64,000 nucleotides of DNA, from the NCBI RefSeq assembly GCF_020873895.1, contig NZ_JAHWGT010000010.1, positions 1 through 64,000 on the forward strand. Reading direction: 5' to 3'. The notes beneath the pieces were generated by a model. It was not told where the DNA came from and searched no databases. It saw only the letters and a program-made list of their open reading frames with translations. A program made the translations under genes and the position numbers. This stretch comes from Streptomyces sp. DH12. GTDB lineage: Bacteria; Actinomycetota; Actinomycetes; Streptomycetales; Streptomycetaceae. Shown here in pieces: positions 16,084-25,700 of the stretch (its first letter is position 1; each line of letters starts with the position of its first letter).

Positions 16084-16797
16084 GTGGAGAACACGGGTGG
16101 CATGGGTGGCACGTCCGGCGCGGGCACCGCACAGGCCGCGGCGGGCGCGGGGGCGCGGCCGAGGCGGCTGCCGCGGGCACAGCGCGAGCAGCAGATGCTC
16201 GACGCCGCCGTACGCACCTTCGGCAGGCGCGGCTACCGGGCGGCGTCGATGGAGGAGATCGCCGAACTCGCGGGCGCCTCGAAGCCGCTCGTCTACCTCT
16301 ACCTGCACTCCAAGGAGGAGCTGTTCAGCGCCTGCATACGCCGTGAGGCGGCCGCGCTGACGGCCGCCGTACGGGCCGGCGCGGGCGCCCCCGGCCCCGG
16401 CGTACCCGTCGAGCGGCGGCTGTGGGAGGGGCTGACGGCCTTCTTCACGCACACCGCGGACCACCCCGACGGCTGGGCGGTACTGCACCGTCAGGCCCGC
16501 ACCCACGGTGAGCCGTTCGCGGCGGAGGTGGCGGCGCTGCGGGAGGAGATCGTCACCTACGTCACGTCCCTCATCGGCGCCGCGGCCCGCGAGGTCCACC
16601 GCGACCCGGGGCTCGCGGACGGGGACGTCGCCGGGCTCGCGCACGCCCTGGTGGGGGCGGCCGAGTCGCTGGCCGACTGGGCCAACGCCACCCCCGGCGT
16701 GGGCGCCCGCGAGGCCGCCGCGACCCTGATGCGCCTCGCCTGGTCGGGCCTCGGCGACCTGGCGCGGGGCGGGGGCCGGCCCCCGGGGGCCGCCTGA
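16084..16797 (+). CDS. TetR/AcrR-family regulator, probably of the adjacent FadD gene
   Basis: A 237-residue repressor. A low-complexity Gly/Ala N terminus precedes the TetR helix-turn-helix: QMLDAAVRTFGRRGYRAASM, EEIAELAGASKPLVYLYLHS, KEELFSA (about residues 38-84). The C-terminal ligand domain is helical and divergent. The GTG start at 16084 has a strong GAGGAGG. It lies just upstream of a fatty-acid CoA ligase gene, and a TetR-type palindrome sits between them. Acyl-CoA or a fatty acid is the likely effector by analogy with similar pairs; this is inference. Confidence 0.82.
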   Translation: MENTGGMGGTSGAGTAQAAAGAGARPRRLPRAQREQQMLDAAVRTFGRRGYRAASMEEIAELAGASKPLVYLYLHSKEELFSACIRREAAALTAAVRAGAGAPGPGVPVERRLWEGLTAFFTHTADHPDGWAVLHRQARTHGEPFAAEVAALREEIVTYVTSLIGAAAREVHRDPGLADGDVAGLAHALVGAAESLADWANATPGVGAREAAATLMRLAWSGLGDLARGGGRPPGAA

Positions 16798-16841
16798 ACG
16801 GGTGGCGGACGGAGCATTGCCGAGGAGCGCGGGGGCCCGCT

Positions 16842-16861
16842 AACTTACCAACAAGTAAGTT
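16842..16861 (+). promoter_or_regulatory. TetR-type operator between the regulator and FadD genes
   Basis: AACTTAC (16842-16848), six bases, then GTAAGTT (16855-16861) make a perfect inverted repeat of the TTACnnnnnnGTAA type bound by many TetR-family repressors. It lies 45 bases after the TetR stop and 173 bases before the FadD start, and probably overlaps the FadD promoter. Confidence 0.6.
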
Positions 16862-17034
16862 GACTCATCCGTCAACAAGCGCCCACGCATGCCCCTTTCC
16901 GCACGCCCGCGCACGTCCCGGCGACACGACCGCGCACGCCCCCCTCGCACGACCACGCACGTCCCCTTGGCACGACCGCACCCGGCACGACCCGCCCCCG
17001 CAGCAGCACGGCAGCCGACCGCGAGGAGCCGCAC

Positions 17035-18924
17035 GTGACAGTGGAACCGGTCCCCCCGCAGCGCGTCCTCGTGGACGGCGCGGTACGCGAGGCATCCGTC
17101 CCCGCCCTCGCCCCGCCCGTCACGGACGGCTCGCTCGCCGACATCCCCTTCGACAACGCCCGCGCGGAACCCGCCGCACCCGTCCTCGCCCGCAAGGACC
17201 GCGACGGCGCCTGGCGGGACGTCACGGCCGCCGAGTTCGCCGCCGAGGTCCTGGCCGTGGCGAAGGGCCTGGTCGCCCACGGCCTGCGCCCCGGCGACCG
17301 CCTCGCCCTCATGGCCCGCACCGGCTACGAGTGGACGCTCGTCGACTTCGCCGCCTGGGCGGCCGGACTCGTCACCGTCCCCCTCTACCCCACCTCCTCC
17401 GCCCACCAGGTCCGCTGGATCCTCCAGGACTCGGGCGCCGCCGCCTGCGTCGTCGAGGACACGGCGCAGGCCCGTACCGTCAGCACCGAACGCCGCGCGC
17501 TCCCCGGCCTCGCGCACCTGTGGGCCCTCGACACCGGAGGCGTCGCCACCCTCCGGCAGGCCGGCGCACGCGTCCCCGACGAAGTCGTCACCGCACGCCG
17601 CGCGGGCCTCTCACCGGAGACGGTCGCCACCCTCGTCTACACCTCCGGCACCACCGGCCGCCCCAAAGGCTGCGTCCTGACCCACGGCAACTTCTTCGCC
17701 GAGGTCGACAACGCCGTCGCGCTCCTCCACCCCGTCTTCCGGTCCGTCAGCACCGAACCGGCGTCCACGCTCCTCTTCCTGCCCCTCTCCCACGTGCTCG
17801 GCAGGATGGTCGCGATCGGCTGCCTGCGCGCCCGCGTCCGCCTCGGACACGCCCCGTCCATCGCGACGGACGACCTCCTCGCCGACCTCGCCGGCTTCCG
17901 CCCGACGTTCCTCGTCGCGATCCCGTACGTGCTGGAGAAGGTGTACAACACCGCGCGGGCGACGGCCGAGAGGATGGGCCGCGCCGCCTCCTTCGACCGG
18001 GCCGCGTCCGTCGCCCGCCGCTACGGCGAGGCCGTCGAGGCGGCCCACCACGGCACCGGGCCGGGCCCCTCGTACCCCCTGCGCGCCGCCCGCGCCCTGT
18101 ACGACCCGCTGGTCTACCGCCGCATCCGCGCCGCGCTCGGCGGCCACGTCCGGTACGCGATCTGCGGCGGCTCACCCCTGGGCCGGCGCCTCGCCGCCTT
18201 CTACGAGGGCGCGGGCATCTCCGTCTTCGAGGGGTACGGGCTGACGGAGACCACCGCCGCGTCGACCGTGACGCCCCCGCAGCGCCCCCGCCTCGGCACG
18301 GTCGGCTGGCCCCTGCCCGGCACGGCGGTGCGCATAGCCGACGACGGCGAGGTCCTGCTGCGCGGCGGCCACGTCTTCACCGGCTACTGGAACCCCGACG
18401 GCACCGCCCGCACCCCCGCCACGCCCGGCGGCTGGCTCCCCACCGGAGACCTGGGCGCCCTGGACGAGGACGGCTACCTCACCCTCACGGGCCGCAAGAA
18501 GGACCTCCTCATCACCAGCGGCGGCAAGAACGTCGCCCCCGCCCCGCTGGAGGACCGGCTGCGCGCCCACCCGCTCGTCGGCCAGTGCCTGGTGGTCGGC
18601 GACGACCGCCCGTACGTCACCGCCCTGATCACCCTGGAACCGGACGGCCTCGCCCACTGGCGCCGCATGCACAAGAAGACCGACGTCCCCCTCGCCGACC
18701 TCGTCCACGACGAGACCCTCCTCGCCGCCCTGCAGCGCGCCGTCGACGACGCCAACACCCTCGTCTCCCGCGCCGAGTCCATCCGCCGCTTCCACGTCCT
18801 GACGACCGACTTCACGGAGGCCGGCGGCCACCTCACCCCGTCCCTGAAGCTCCGCCGCGCGGCGATCACCCGCGACTTCGCCCCCGAGATCGACCGCCTC
18901 TACGCCCCTGACCGCCGCCCCTGA
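17035..18924 (+). CDS. Long-chain fatty acid-CoA ligase (AMP-forming)
   Basis: A 629-residue ANL-superfamily adenylate-forming enzyme. The P-loop TSGTTGRPKG begins near residue 203. The A5 motif GYGLTETTAA, the A7 region GGWLPTGDLGALDEDGYLTL and the A8 GRKKDLLITSGGKNVAP hinge follow, and a lysine-containing C-terminal domain ends in HLTPSLKLRR, the A10 region. Length and motifs fit the FadD15-like bacterial group. It activates fatty acids to acyl-AMP and then acyl-CoA. It starts at GTG 17035, with a long leader that contains the TetR operator. It is convergent with the FG-GAP gene, with a shared terminator between them. Confidence 0.88.
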   Translation: MTVEPVPPQRVLVDGAVREASVPALAPPVTDGSLADIPFDNARAEPAAPVLARKDRDGAWRDVTAAEFAAEVLAVAKGLVAHGLRPGDRLALMARTGYEWTLVDFAAWAAGLVTVPLYPTSSAHQVRWILQDSGAAACVVEDTAQARTVSTERRALPGLAHLWALDTGGVATLRQAGARVPDEVVTARRAGLSPETVATLVYTSGTTGRPKGCVLTHGNFFAEVDNAVALLHPVFRSVSTEPASTLLFLPLSHVLGRMVAIGCLRARVRLGHAPSIATDDLLADLAGFRPTFLVAIPYVLEKVYNTARATAERMGRAASFDRAASVARRYGEAVEAAHHGTGPGPSYPLRAARALYDPLVYRRIRAALGGHVRYAICGGSPLGRRLAAFYEGAGISVFEGYGLTETTAASTVTPPQRPRLGTVGWPLPGTAVRIADDGEVLLRGGHVFTGYWNPDGTARTPATPGGWLPTGDLGALDEDGYLTLTGRKKDLLITSGGKNVAPAPLEDRLRAHPLVGQCLVVGDDRPYVTALITLEPDGLAHWRRMHKKTDVPLADLVHDETLLAALQRAVDDANTLVSRAESIRRFHVLTTDFTEAGGHLTPSLKLRRAAITRDFAPEIDRLYAPDRRP

Positions 18925-18930
18925 CCACCG

Positions 18931-18976
18931 CCGCCCCGGCGCCCCGCCCCGTGCGGGGAGCGCGGCGCCGGGGCGG
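18931..18976. terminator. Bidirectional terminator between FadD and FG-GAP genes
   Basis: A perfect 13-base stem (18931-18943 with 18964-18976) encloses a smaller CCCCG/CGGGG hairpin. It lies between the two convergent stop codons, which are 76 bases apart, and could serve both. Confidence 0.65.
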
Positions 18977-19000
18977 GCGGGCCACCGGGACCGGACCGGT

Positions 19001-22000
19001 TCAGCCGATGGCCCCGTGCCCGGCCCAACTGGTCCCGACGGTGCTCATCACGACGGAGAAGGCACCCGCGACATCGAGCGGTTGCCCGCCGGTCCGGCCG
19101 GGGTAGACCCGCACGTCGCCGCCCGCGAGCAGGGCCCACACGTCAGGCACCCCGTCGCCCGTCACGTCGGGCGTGCCGGTGAGGACGGGGAAGTTGGTGC
19201 GCGACCAGGTCGAGGCACCGTAGGTGTCGAGCTGTCCCGCGGAGGCCGCCTTCGTCGCGAGCGACGCGAAGTCGAGGCCGCCGCTCGCGGCGTTCCTGCC
19301 GTACCGCAGCCTCACCTGGCCGACCGAGTTCTCCCGGAACACCAGGTCGGGTGCGGCGTCCCCGCCCAGGTTGACCAGCTGGACCAGGTCGCGCTCGGCC
19401 CACGCCTCACCGGCGAGCTTCGTCGCCCTGGCGAAGCTCCCGCCGGTGTAGCCGGTGAAGGCCCACAGGTCGGCCCCGGCCACGGCCAGCAGGTCGGGTC
19501 GGCCGTCGCCGGTCACGTCACCCGTCGAGAGGACCTGCCGGATCGTGGCCGGCGCGGGGGAGCCGGCCGGCAGGAGCAACTCGACGCGCTTGTGGACGTC
19601 GAACCCGGAGTAGCCGTCGCCCGGGTAGAGGTACAGCCGACCGTCGCCCATCCGGGCCACCAGGTCCTGGACGCCGTCTCCCGGCAGCCAGTCGCCGTTG
19701 TGCGAGAGGGACGCCCCGGACCAGTAGCCGGGCGCCACCAGCTTCGCCGCGCCGCCCTCCGTGGTGTACGCGGCGGGCATGCCGCGGTGCAGCCGGTCCG
19801 TGCCGAGGGTCTTCGCGTACAACTGGAGATCGCCGGTGGGGGTGACGGTGTAGACGTCGGGCACCCTGTCGCCCGTCACGTCCATCGGACTGTCGAGCAC
19901 GGGCGCCGGGCGGACGTAGAACTCGTACACCCGCGCCTTGGAGACGTTGCCCGTGTTGTCGACGGCACGGACGTACAGCACGCTCGGCCCGGCGTGGGGC
20001 GGCGAGAGGGAGACGATGGCGCGCCCCTCACGCAGGGGGTTGGGCGTCGCCTTGATGTCGAAGGCGGTGTCGAAGCTGTACTGGTACTCCTTGACGTCGG
20101 TCGCGCCGCCGGTGGAGAAGGTGAACAGGCCCGCCGTGCCGAAGGGGACCGTGGACCAGACGGAGCCGTCGTCCTCGGCGGCCGGGAAGGCGTCGGAGGT
20201 GACACCGGGCACCGCGGGCGCGGAGTGGTCGACCGTGAACTGGCAGGGGGCCGTGGTCCCGGCGGGGCCCCAGGCGGAGGAGAGGCCGCCCGTGTCCGTG
20301 GCCAGTGCCTGCCAGGAGTACGCCTTGCCGTTGCCGAACGACGTCCAGGGGACGAGGTGGTGGACGCTGCCGCGGCTGGTGGGCGTGAGCGTCACGTTGA
20401 CCACCGGGGCGGTGGGGCTGCCGGTCGGCCAGACCCGCAGCGTGACGGACTTCAGGTCGCCGTTGGGGTCGGTGGCGGAGACAGCGAAGGTGATGTCGGA
20501 CCGGCCGACCGCCGGGAAGGGCGACACCGTGTCGCAGGTGGTGCCCGGCGACGTCCGCATCGAGGCGGCCGGGGGCTCGTTCGGCGGGTCGTTGTGCAGG
20601 ACCTCGATGTACGGGGCGGTCTCCGCGTTCACCCCGAACTTCTTCCAGGAGTGGGTGTCGCCCTCGTTGGCGGCGCGCAGCCCGAGCGGCAGGCTCTGCC
20701 ACCCCTTGCGGGCCGCCTCCTGCGCCGCGGAGGTGATGTCCATACTGACCCAGGCGTCCGGGCAGTCGGTGGTGTTGTACCCGTGCCCGTTGGTCTGGTC
20801 GTCCAGGAGCCGGATCCAGCTCGGCTGACTGTTCCACGTGGTGGTGGGGGAGATCGAGCTGGTCAGGTACAGGTTGTACTGCCGTGCGGAGCAGCCCCAC
20901 GAGTACGTCTGCAGGCCGCGGAAGTACGCCTTCGAGACGTTGCGGATCGCGGGGTCGAACTCGAAGGTGAAGACGGAGCGGGAGAGGCCGCCCGAGTCGG
21001 CCTCGTAGCCGACGCGCGCCTCGTTCGACCCGTCGTTGAAGTTCTGCCCGTTGTAGAAGCTGGAGCTCGGGTACTTCTTGTACAGCAGGGTCCAGTTGGC
21101 GCTGCGCCCCTTGAAGGAGGGGTCGACGAAGACCGGGTAGACCGTCGCCGGGTCGGACAGCATGCCCTTGTCGACGACGATGTCCAGTGCCCGCCCCTCG
21201 CCGAGGGAGGCGTCGAGCACGGAGTCCCGCGTCCCGGGCTGCGGCCCGGCGAGGCCGGGGAAGGCGAGCGCGGTGTCCCGCACCTCCGGGTCGACGCTCG
21301 GCGCGGGTTCGCCGACGGTGGCCCTGACCGGCCCGGCCGAGTCCCACATGTATGGGGTGGGGGCCGCTGCGACCTCCCGGCCGGTCGCGTCCAGGGCGCT
21401 GACCGCCTTCGTCTTCGCGTCCAGCTGGAAGCTCAGGGTGGGGGAGGCCAGACGGTAGCGGAGCCGGTCGAGGAGAGGGTCGCCGGCCGCCGCACGATCC
21501 TTGACGACGAGGACGTGCGAGTAACCGCTGTCCCGAGCGGTGAGCACCAGGTCGATGCCGGGGCGTACGTCCTCGTACAGGGCACGGGGCCCGTCCACCA
21601 CGGGAGCGGGCAGGGGGCCGGGCCAGCGCACGACGAGGTCGTGCCCGCCGGTCGTGAGCCGGACCAGGTCGTGCCAGCCGGCGTCTTCGGCGGGCCGGTC
21701 GGCGACCAGTGACATACGCGCGGAACGGGACGCGCGGGTCCCGGAGCCGCCGCCCGCCGGGGCGCCCGCACTGAACAGGAGCGGGTCGTTGACCGCCTTC
21801 GGGGCGTAACCGCCCGCCACCCGCCGGAGCGTGGTGTCGACCGGCTTCCACTCGCCGCCGACCTTGGCGCGGATGGCGGCGCCGTAGGTACGGGTCCGCA
21901 GCATGCCGTCCGGCTGCGCCCACGTCGTGGAGGTGGCGGTCCGCCGCCCCGTGACCTCGACGTCCTTCCCGGTGCGCCGGGCCTCGCGTACGGCGTCCGG

Positions 22001-22261
22001 CGCGGGCAGAGCCCGCACGGGCGGGCGCTCGGCGTCGGCGCGGGGAGCGGGGGCCTCGGATTCCGGTCCGTCCGGCCGGAGCCCGACGGGAACGGCCACC
22101 GCGAGCGCCAGCACGGCGGCGATCGCCGCGAAGCGGCCGCGCCGCCCACGGGTGCGCCCCAATTCCCCTGCCGGCAAAGGGGATACGGGCCCGGCCGCCA
22201 CCACGGCGCGCCCCTCCGGCGGTGAATTCTCGTTGTTACCGGCAGCCTTCGAGGCGTCCAT
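19001..22261 (-). CDS. Large secreted DNRLRE/FG-GAP (VCBS) repeat protein
   Basis: A 1086-residue exported protein. A basic N terminus (RTRGRRGR) precedes one hydrophobic segment at about residues 44-61. A beta-rich domain contains WTLLYKKYPSSSFYNGQNFN and RSVFTFEF, typical of DNRLRE domains. Fibronectin/Ig-like modules follow (TFAVSATDPNGDLKSVTLRV, VLYVRAVDNTGNVS). The C-terminal third holds Ca2+-binding FG-GAP/VCBS-type repeats such as DVTGDRVPDVY, DVTGDGRPDLLAVAG and DVTGDGVPDVWALL. GGGAG precedes the ATG at 22261. It is divergent from the Rhs toxin gene across 489 bases. An extracellular adhesive or scaffolding role is likely, and the arrangement suggests a partner of the Rhs protein; that link is inferred. 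Confidence 0.75.
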   Translation of the reverse strand: MDASKAAGNNENSPPEGRAVVAAGPVSPLPAGELGRTRGRRGRFAAIAAVLALAVAVPVGLRPDGPESEAPAPRADAERPPVRALPAPDAVREARRTGKDVEVTGRRTATSTTWAQPDGMLRTRTYGAAIRAKVGGEWKPVDTTLRRVAGGYAPKAVNDPLLFSAGAPAGGGSGTRASRSARMSLVADRPAEDAGWHDLVRLTTGGHDLVVRWPGPLPAPVVDGPRALYEDVRPGIDLVLTARDSGYSHVLVVKDRAAAGDPLLDRLRYRLASPTLSFQLDAKTKAVSALDATGREVAAAPTPYMWDSAGPVRATVGEPAPSVDPEVRDTALAFPGLAGPQPGTRDSVLDASLGEGRALDIVVDKGMLSDPATVYPVFVDPSFKGRSANWTLLYKKYPSSSFYNGQNFNDGSNEARVGYEADSGGLSRSVFTFEFDPAIRNVSKAYFRGLQTYSWGCSARQYNLYLTSSISPTTTWNSQPSWIRLLDDQTNGHGYNTTDCPDAWVSMDITSAAQEAARKGWQSLPLGLRAANEGDTHSWKKFGVNAETAPYIEVLHNDPPNEPPAASMRTSPGTTCDTVSPFPAVGRSDITFAVSATDPNGDLKSVTLRVWPTGSPTAPVVNVTLTPTSRGSVHHLVPWTSFGNGKAYSWQALATDTGGLSSAWGPAGTTAPCQFTVDHSAPAVPGVTSDAFPAAEDDGSVWSTVPFGTAGLFTFSTGGATDVKEYQYSFDTAFDIKATPNPLREGRAIVSLSPPHAGPSVLYVRAVDNTGNVSKARVYEFYVRPAPVLDSPMDVTGDRVPDVYTVTPTGDLQLYAKTLGTDRLHRGMPAAYTTEGGAAKLVAPGYWSGASLSHNGDWLPGDGVQDLVARMGDGRLYLYPGDGYSGFDVHKRVELLLPAGSPAPATIRQVLSTGDVTGDGRPDLLAVAGADLWAFTGYTGGSFARATKLAGEAWAERDLVQLVNLGGDAAPDLVFRENSVGQVRLRYGRNAASGGLDFASLATKAASAGQLDTYGASTWSRTNFPVLTGTPDVTGDGVPDVWALLAGGDVRVYPGRTGGQPLDVAGAFSVVMSTVGTSWAGHGAIG

Positions 22262-22750
22262 GACTCCCTTTCCCCCCGCGGGTGCCTGGATGCTGAGCGA
22301 CCCTCGGAATTACTGCTCCGCGCAGAAGTGCGCCAGCAGAGCATGGACCATCTTCACGATTTCGTCACCCGGCTCCGGAGGGAACCGCGGACGCGTCGCG
22401 TGCGTCTTCTCTGCGCCGTTCCGCGGGTCGCGTGGGGCTCGTTCGGGCGGGCTGGGTGGGAAAAAGCCGCAGACTCCCCGAAAAAGTCGGCCATCCAGGG
22501 GTGTTCGTTCGCTTTGATGACGTCATCAGTGCTCTCGTCGCTTCTCGGCCTGACGGACGGCGTGTGCCCGTAAATGTCACCTCCGAGACCCTTGCGGTCG
22601 AATTCCCTTGCTTTAGCAGGTGATTGATGTCACAGCTTCGCCGGGCTTGTGGATTTCGCGTTCACCACCCCTGCACAATCGCCGGGCTATTTGTCGAATT
22701 CCCTGCGTGGCCCTCGTGTTTCCCGGTCCGCAGTGGAAGTGGGGGGTTCC
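22262..22750. promoter_or_regulatory. Divergent promoter region of the FG-GAP and Rhs genes, with a 14-base palindrome
   Basis: This 489-base gap is clearly less GC-rich than its surroundings and carries no convincing gene. TGATGACGTCATCA at 22515-22528 is a perfect palindrome near the middle and the best operator candidate. AT-rich patches around 22600-22700 could hold the Rhs promoter. A long untranslated leader would precede the ATG at 22751, which follows GGAAGTGGGGGG. Confidence 0.45.
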
Positions 22751-25700
22751 ATGTCCTCGTCCGATGCCGGACGCTCTTTCGGTCTGCCCGGAAACCTGGC
22801 CGTGTCGCGCGCGACGCGCCGTTCCGGCCGGCCCCGCCGCCGTTCCGGCCGGCCGACCCGGGCCCGCGGGCTCGGCGTCCTGCTGTCGGCGGTCCTGTCG
22901 GTGACCCTGCCGCCGGCCGAGGCATGGGCCATCGCCCCTCCGACCCCGCGCACCGGGCCGGTCCTGGAGGAGCTCCAGCAGGAGGAGGTGATCGACCCGG
23001 ACCAGGCCCGGATGGAGGAGCTGTCCAGCTGGGCCGGCGGACCGGTCGAACCCCCGGCCGACTACGAGCCCACCGAGGTCACACCCCCGGCCGGCGGCAC
23101 CACCCCGGTGCCGCTCGACGGCGCGGGCGAGCAGCTGGTGCAGGCGGGCGCCCTGCCCGTACGCATCGGCCAGGCGTCACCGACCGAGGAGACGCCGGCG
23201 CCCCCGGCCCCCGCGGGCACCTGGGACGTCACGGTCGAACCCCGGACCACCACCGAGGACACGGCGGTGGACGGCGCCCTCATCAAGCTGACCCCGCCCG
23301 AGGCGGGCTCCACCCCCGTCGACGTCGAGCTCGACTACGGCCGGTTCGAGGACCTCTTCGGCAACGAGTGGTCGACGCGCCTCCAGCTCGTCCAGCTCCC
23401 CGAGTGCTTCCTCACCGACCCGCAGCTCGACGAGTGCGCCACCCCCGTCACCATCCCCAGCAGCAACGACCCCGGCACCGGAACCGTCCGGGCCACCGTC
23501 GACCCCGCCGCCGGCCAGGCACAGGGACTGTCCACCCAGGCGGGCGGCGGCCCGGTCGTCCTCGCGGCGACCGACTCGGCCTCGGGCGCGGGCGGCACGT
23601 ACAAGGCGACACCGCTCTCGGCGACCGGTTCCTGGACGGCGGGCGGCAGCGGCGGCGGCTTCTCCTGGTCGTACCCCGTTACGGTGCCGGCGCCGCCGGC
23701 CGGGCCGGCACCGAGCATCAGCCTCAGCTACTCTTCGCAGTCCGTCGACGGCCGCACCTCCGTCGCGAACGGCCAGGCGTCCTGGATCGGTGACGGCTGG
23801 GACTACCACCCCGGCTTCATCGAGCGCCGCTACCGCTCCTGCAACGACGACCGCTCCGGCACCCCGAACAACGGCAACAGCACGGACAAGAAGAAGTCCG
23901 ACCTCTGCTGGGCAGCCGACAACGTCGTCATGTCCCTGGGCGGCTCCTCCACCGAACTCGTCCACAAGGCGGGGACCTCCGCCTGGACCGCGTCGAACGA
24001 CACGGGCGCCACGATCGAGTACCGGGACAAGAACGGCGCCGGGAAGAGCGCGCAGACCGCCGGCCACGACGGTGAGCACTGGGTCGTGACGACCCGCGAC
24101 GGCACCAGGTACTGGTTCGGCCGCGACACCCTGCCGGGCCGCACCACGCGCACGAACTCCACCCTCACCGTCCCCGTCTTCGGCAACCACGACGGCGAGC
24201 CCTGCCACGCCGCCACGTACGCGGCCTCCTCCTGCTCCCAGGCGTGGCGCTGGAACCTCGACTACGTCGAGGACGTCCACGGCAACGCCATGGTCGTCGA
24301 CTGGAAGAAGGAGCAGAACCGGTACGCGAAGAACGAGAAGTTCACGGCGGCCGCCTCCTACGACCGTGACGGCTACCCGACGCAGATCCTGTACGGCCTG
24401 CGTGCCGGGGCCCTGACCGCCCCGCCCGCCGGCAAGGTCGTCTTCAAGGCCGCCCCCCGCTGCATCGGCAGCGCCACGACCTGCTCCGAGACCAAGTTCG
24501 AGTCCAAGAACTACCAGGACAAGCAGCCCTGGTGGGACACGCCGTCCACCCTGCACTGCAAGGCCACGGCCGACAAGTGCCACGTCACCGCCCCCACGTT
24601 CTGGAGCCGGGTCCGCCTGTCGTCGATCGAGACGCACGGCCAGCGCACCGCCGGCTCGACCGCCCTCTCCCTGGTGGACCGCTGGACCCTGCACCAGTCC
24701 TTCCCCCGGCAACGCACGGACACCCACCCGCCGCTGTGGCTCGAGTCGCTCTCCCGCGTCGGCTTCGGCCGGCCCGACGCCTCGGGCCGGCAGACCGACA
24801 AGGACCTGCCGCCGGTGTCGTTCATCCCGAACGTGACCGACATGCCGAACCGCGTCCTCAGGAGTACGGCGGACCATACCCCGGACTTCGACCGGCTGCG
24901 CATCGAGACCATCCGCACGGAGACGGGCGGCGAAATCCACGTCGACTACTCGGACCCCTGCCCGGTGGGCGGACGCACCGTCTCCGCCTCGAACAAGAGC
25001 CGCTGCTTCCCCGTCCACTGGTCGCCCGACCCGGACGCGTTCGCCGACGAGAACCTGCAGAAGAGCGACTACACCAAGCCGGTCGAGTGGTTCAACAAGT
25101 ACGTCGTGGAGAAGGTCACCGAGAAGGACACGGTGGCCCGCCAGCCCGACGTCGTGACGAGCTACACGTACGACGAGCAGACCGGCGCCGCCTGGGCCAG
25201 GAACACCGACGAGTTCACCAAGCCCGCGCTGCGCACCTACGACCAGTGGCGCGGCTACGCGAGCGTCACCGTCAGGAAGGGCGCCACCGCCCACACGGGC
25301 AGCGCGGAAGCCACCGAGCAGTCCCAGGTCACGACGCGCTACTTCCGCGGCATGTCCCGCGACGCCGGTGGAACCCAGGTCCTGGTCAAGGACTCGACCG
25401 GCACGCTGGAACTTGGGGAGGACATCCTCGCCCACCAGGGCCGCGCCGCGGAGACCCTCACCTACACCAAGGCGGGCGGCAGCCTCGCCGCACGCGAGAT
25501 GTCCTGGCCGTACGCGAAGGTGACGGCGTCCCGGGCGCGCCCCGGCCTGCCCGCACTGGAGGCGTACCGCACCGGCACGCTGCGCACGGACTCGGTCCAG
25601 TACCTCGACGGCGGCCGCACCCGCACCGTCCGCACGCTGACCACCCACGACGATACCTACGGGCTGCCCACGACGGCCCACACCTCCACCCGCACGCCGA

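Noticed and set aside
22649-22750. Extended N terminus of the Rhs protein from 22649
   Set aside because: The extra 34 residues would bury the signal peptide further inside, and a Shine-Dalgarno sequence precedes the ATG at 22751.
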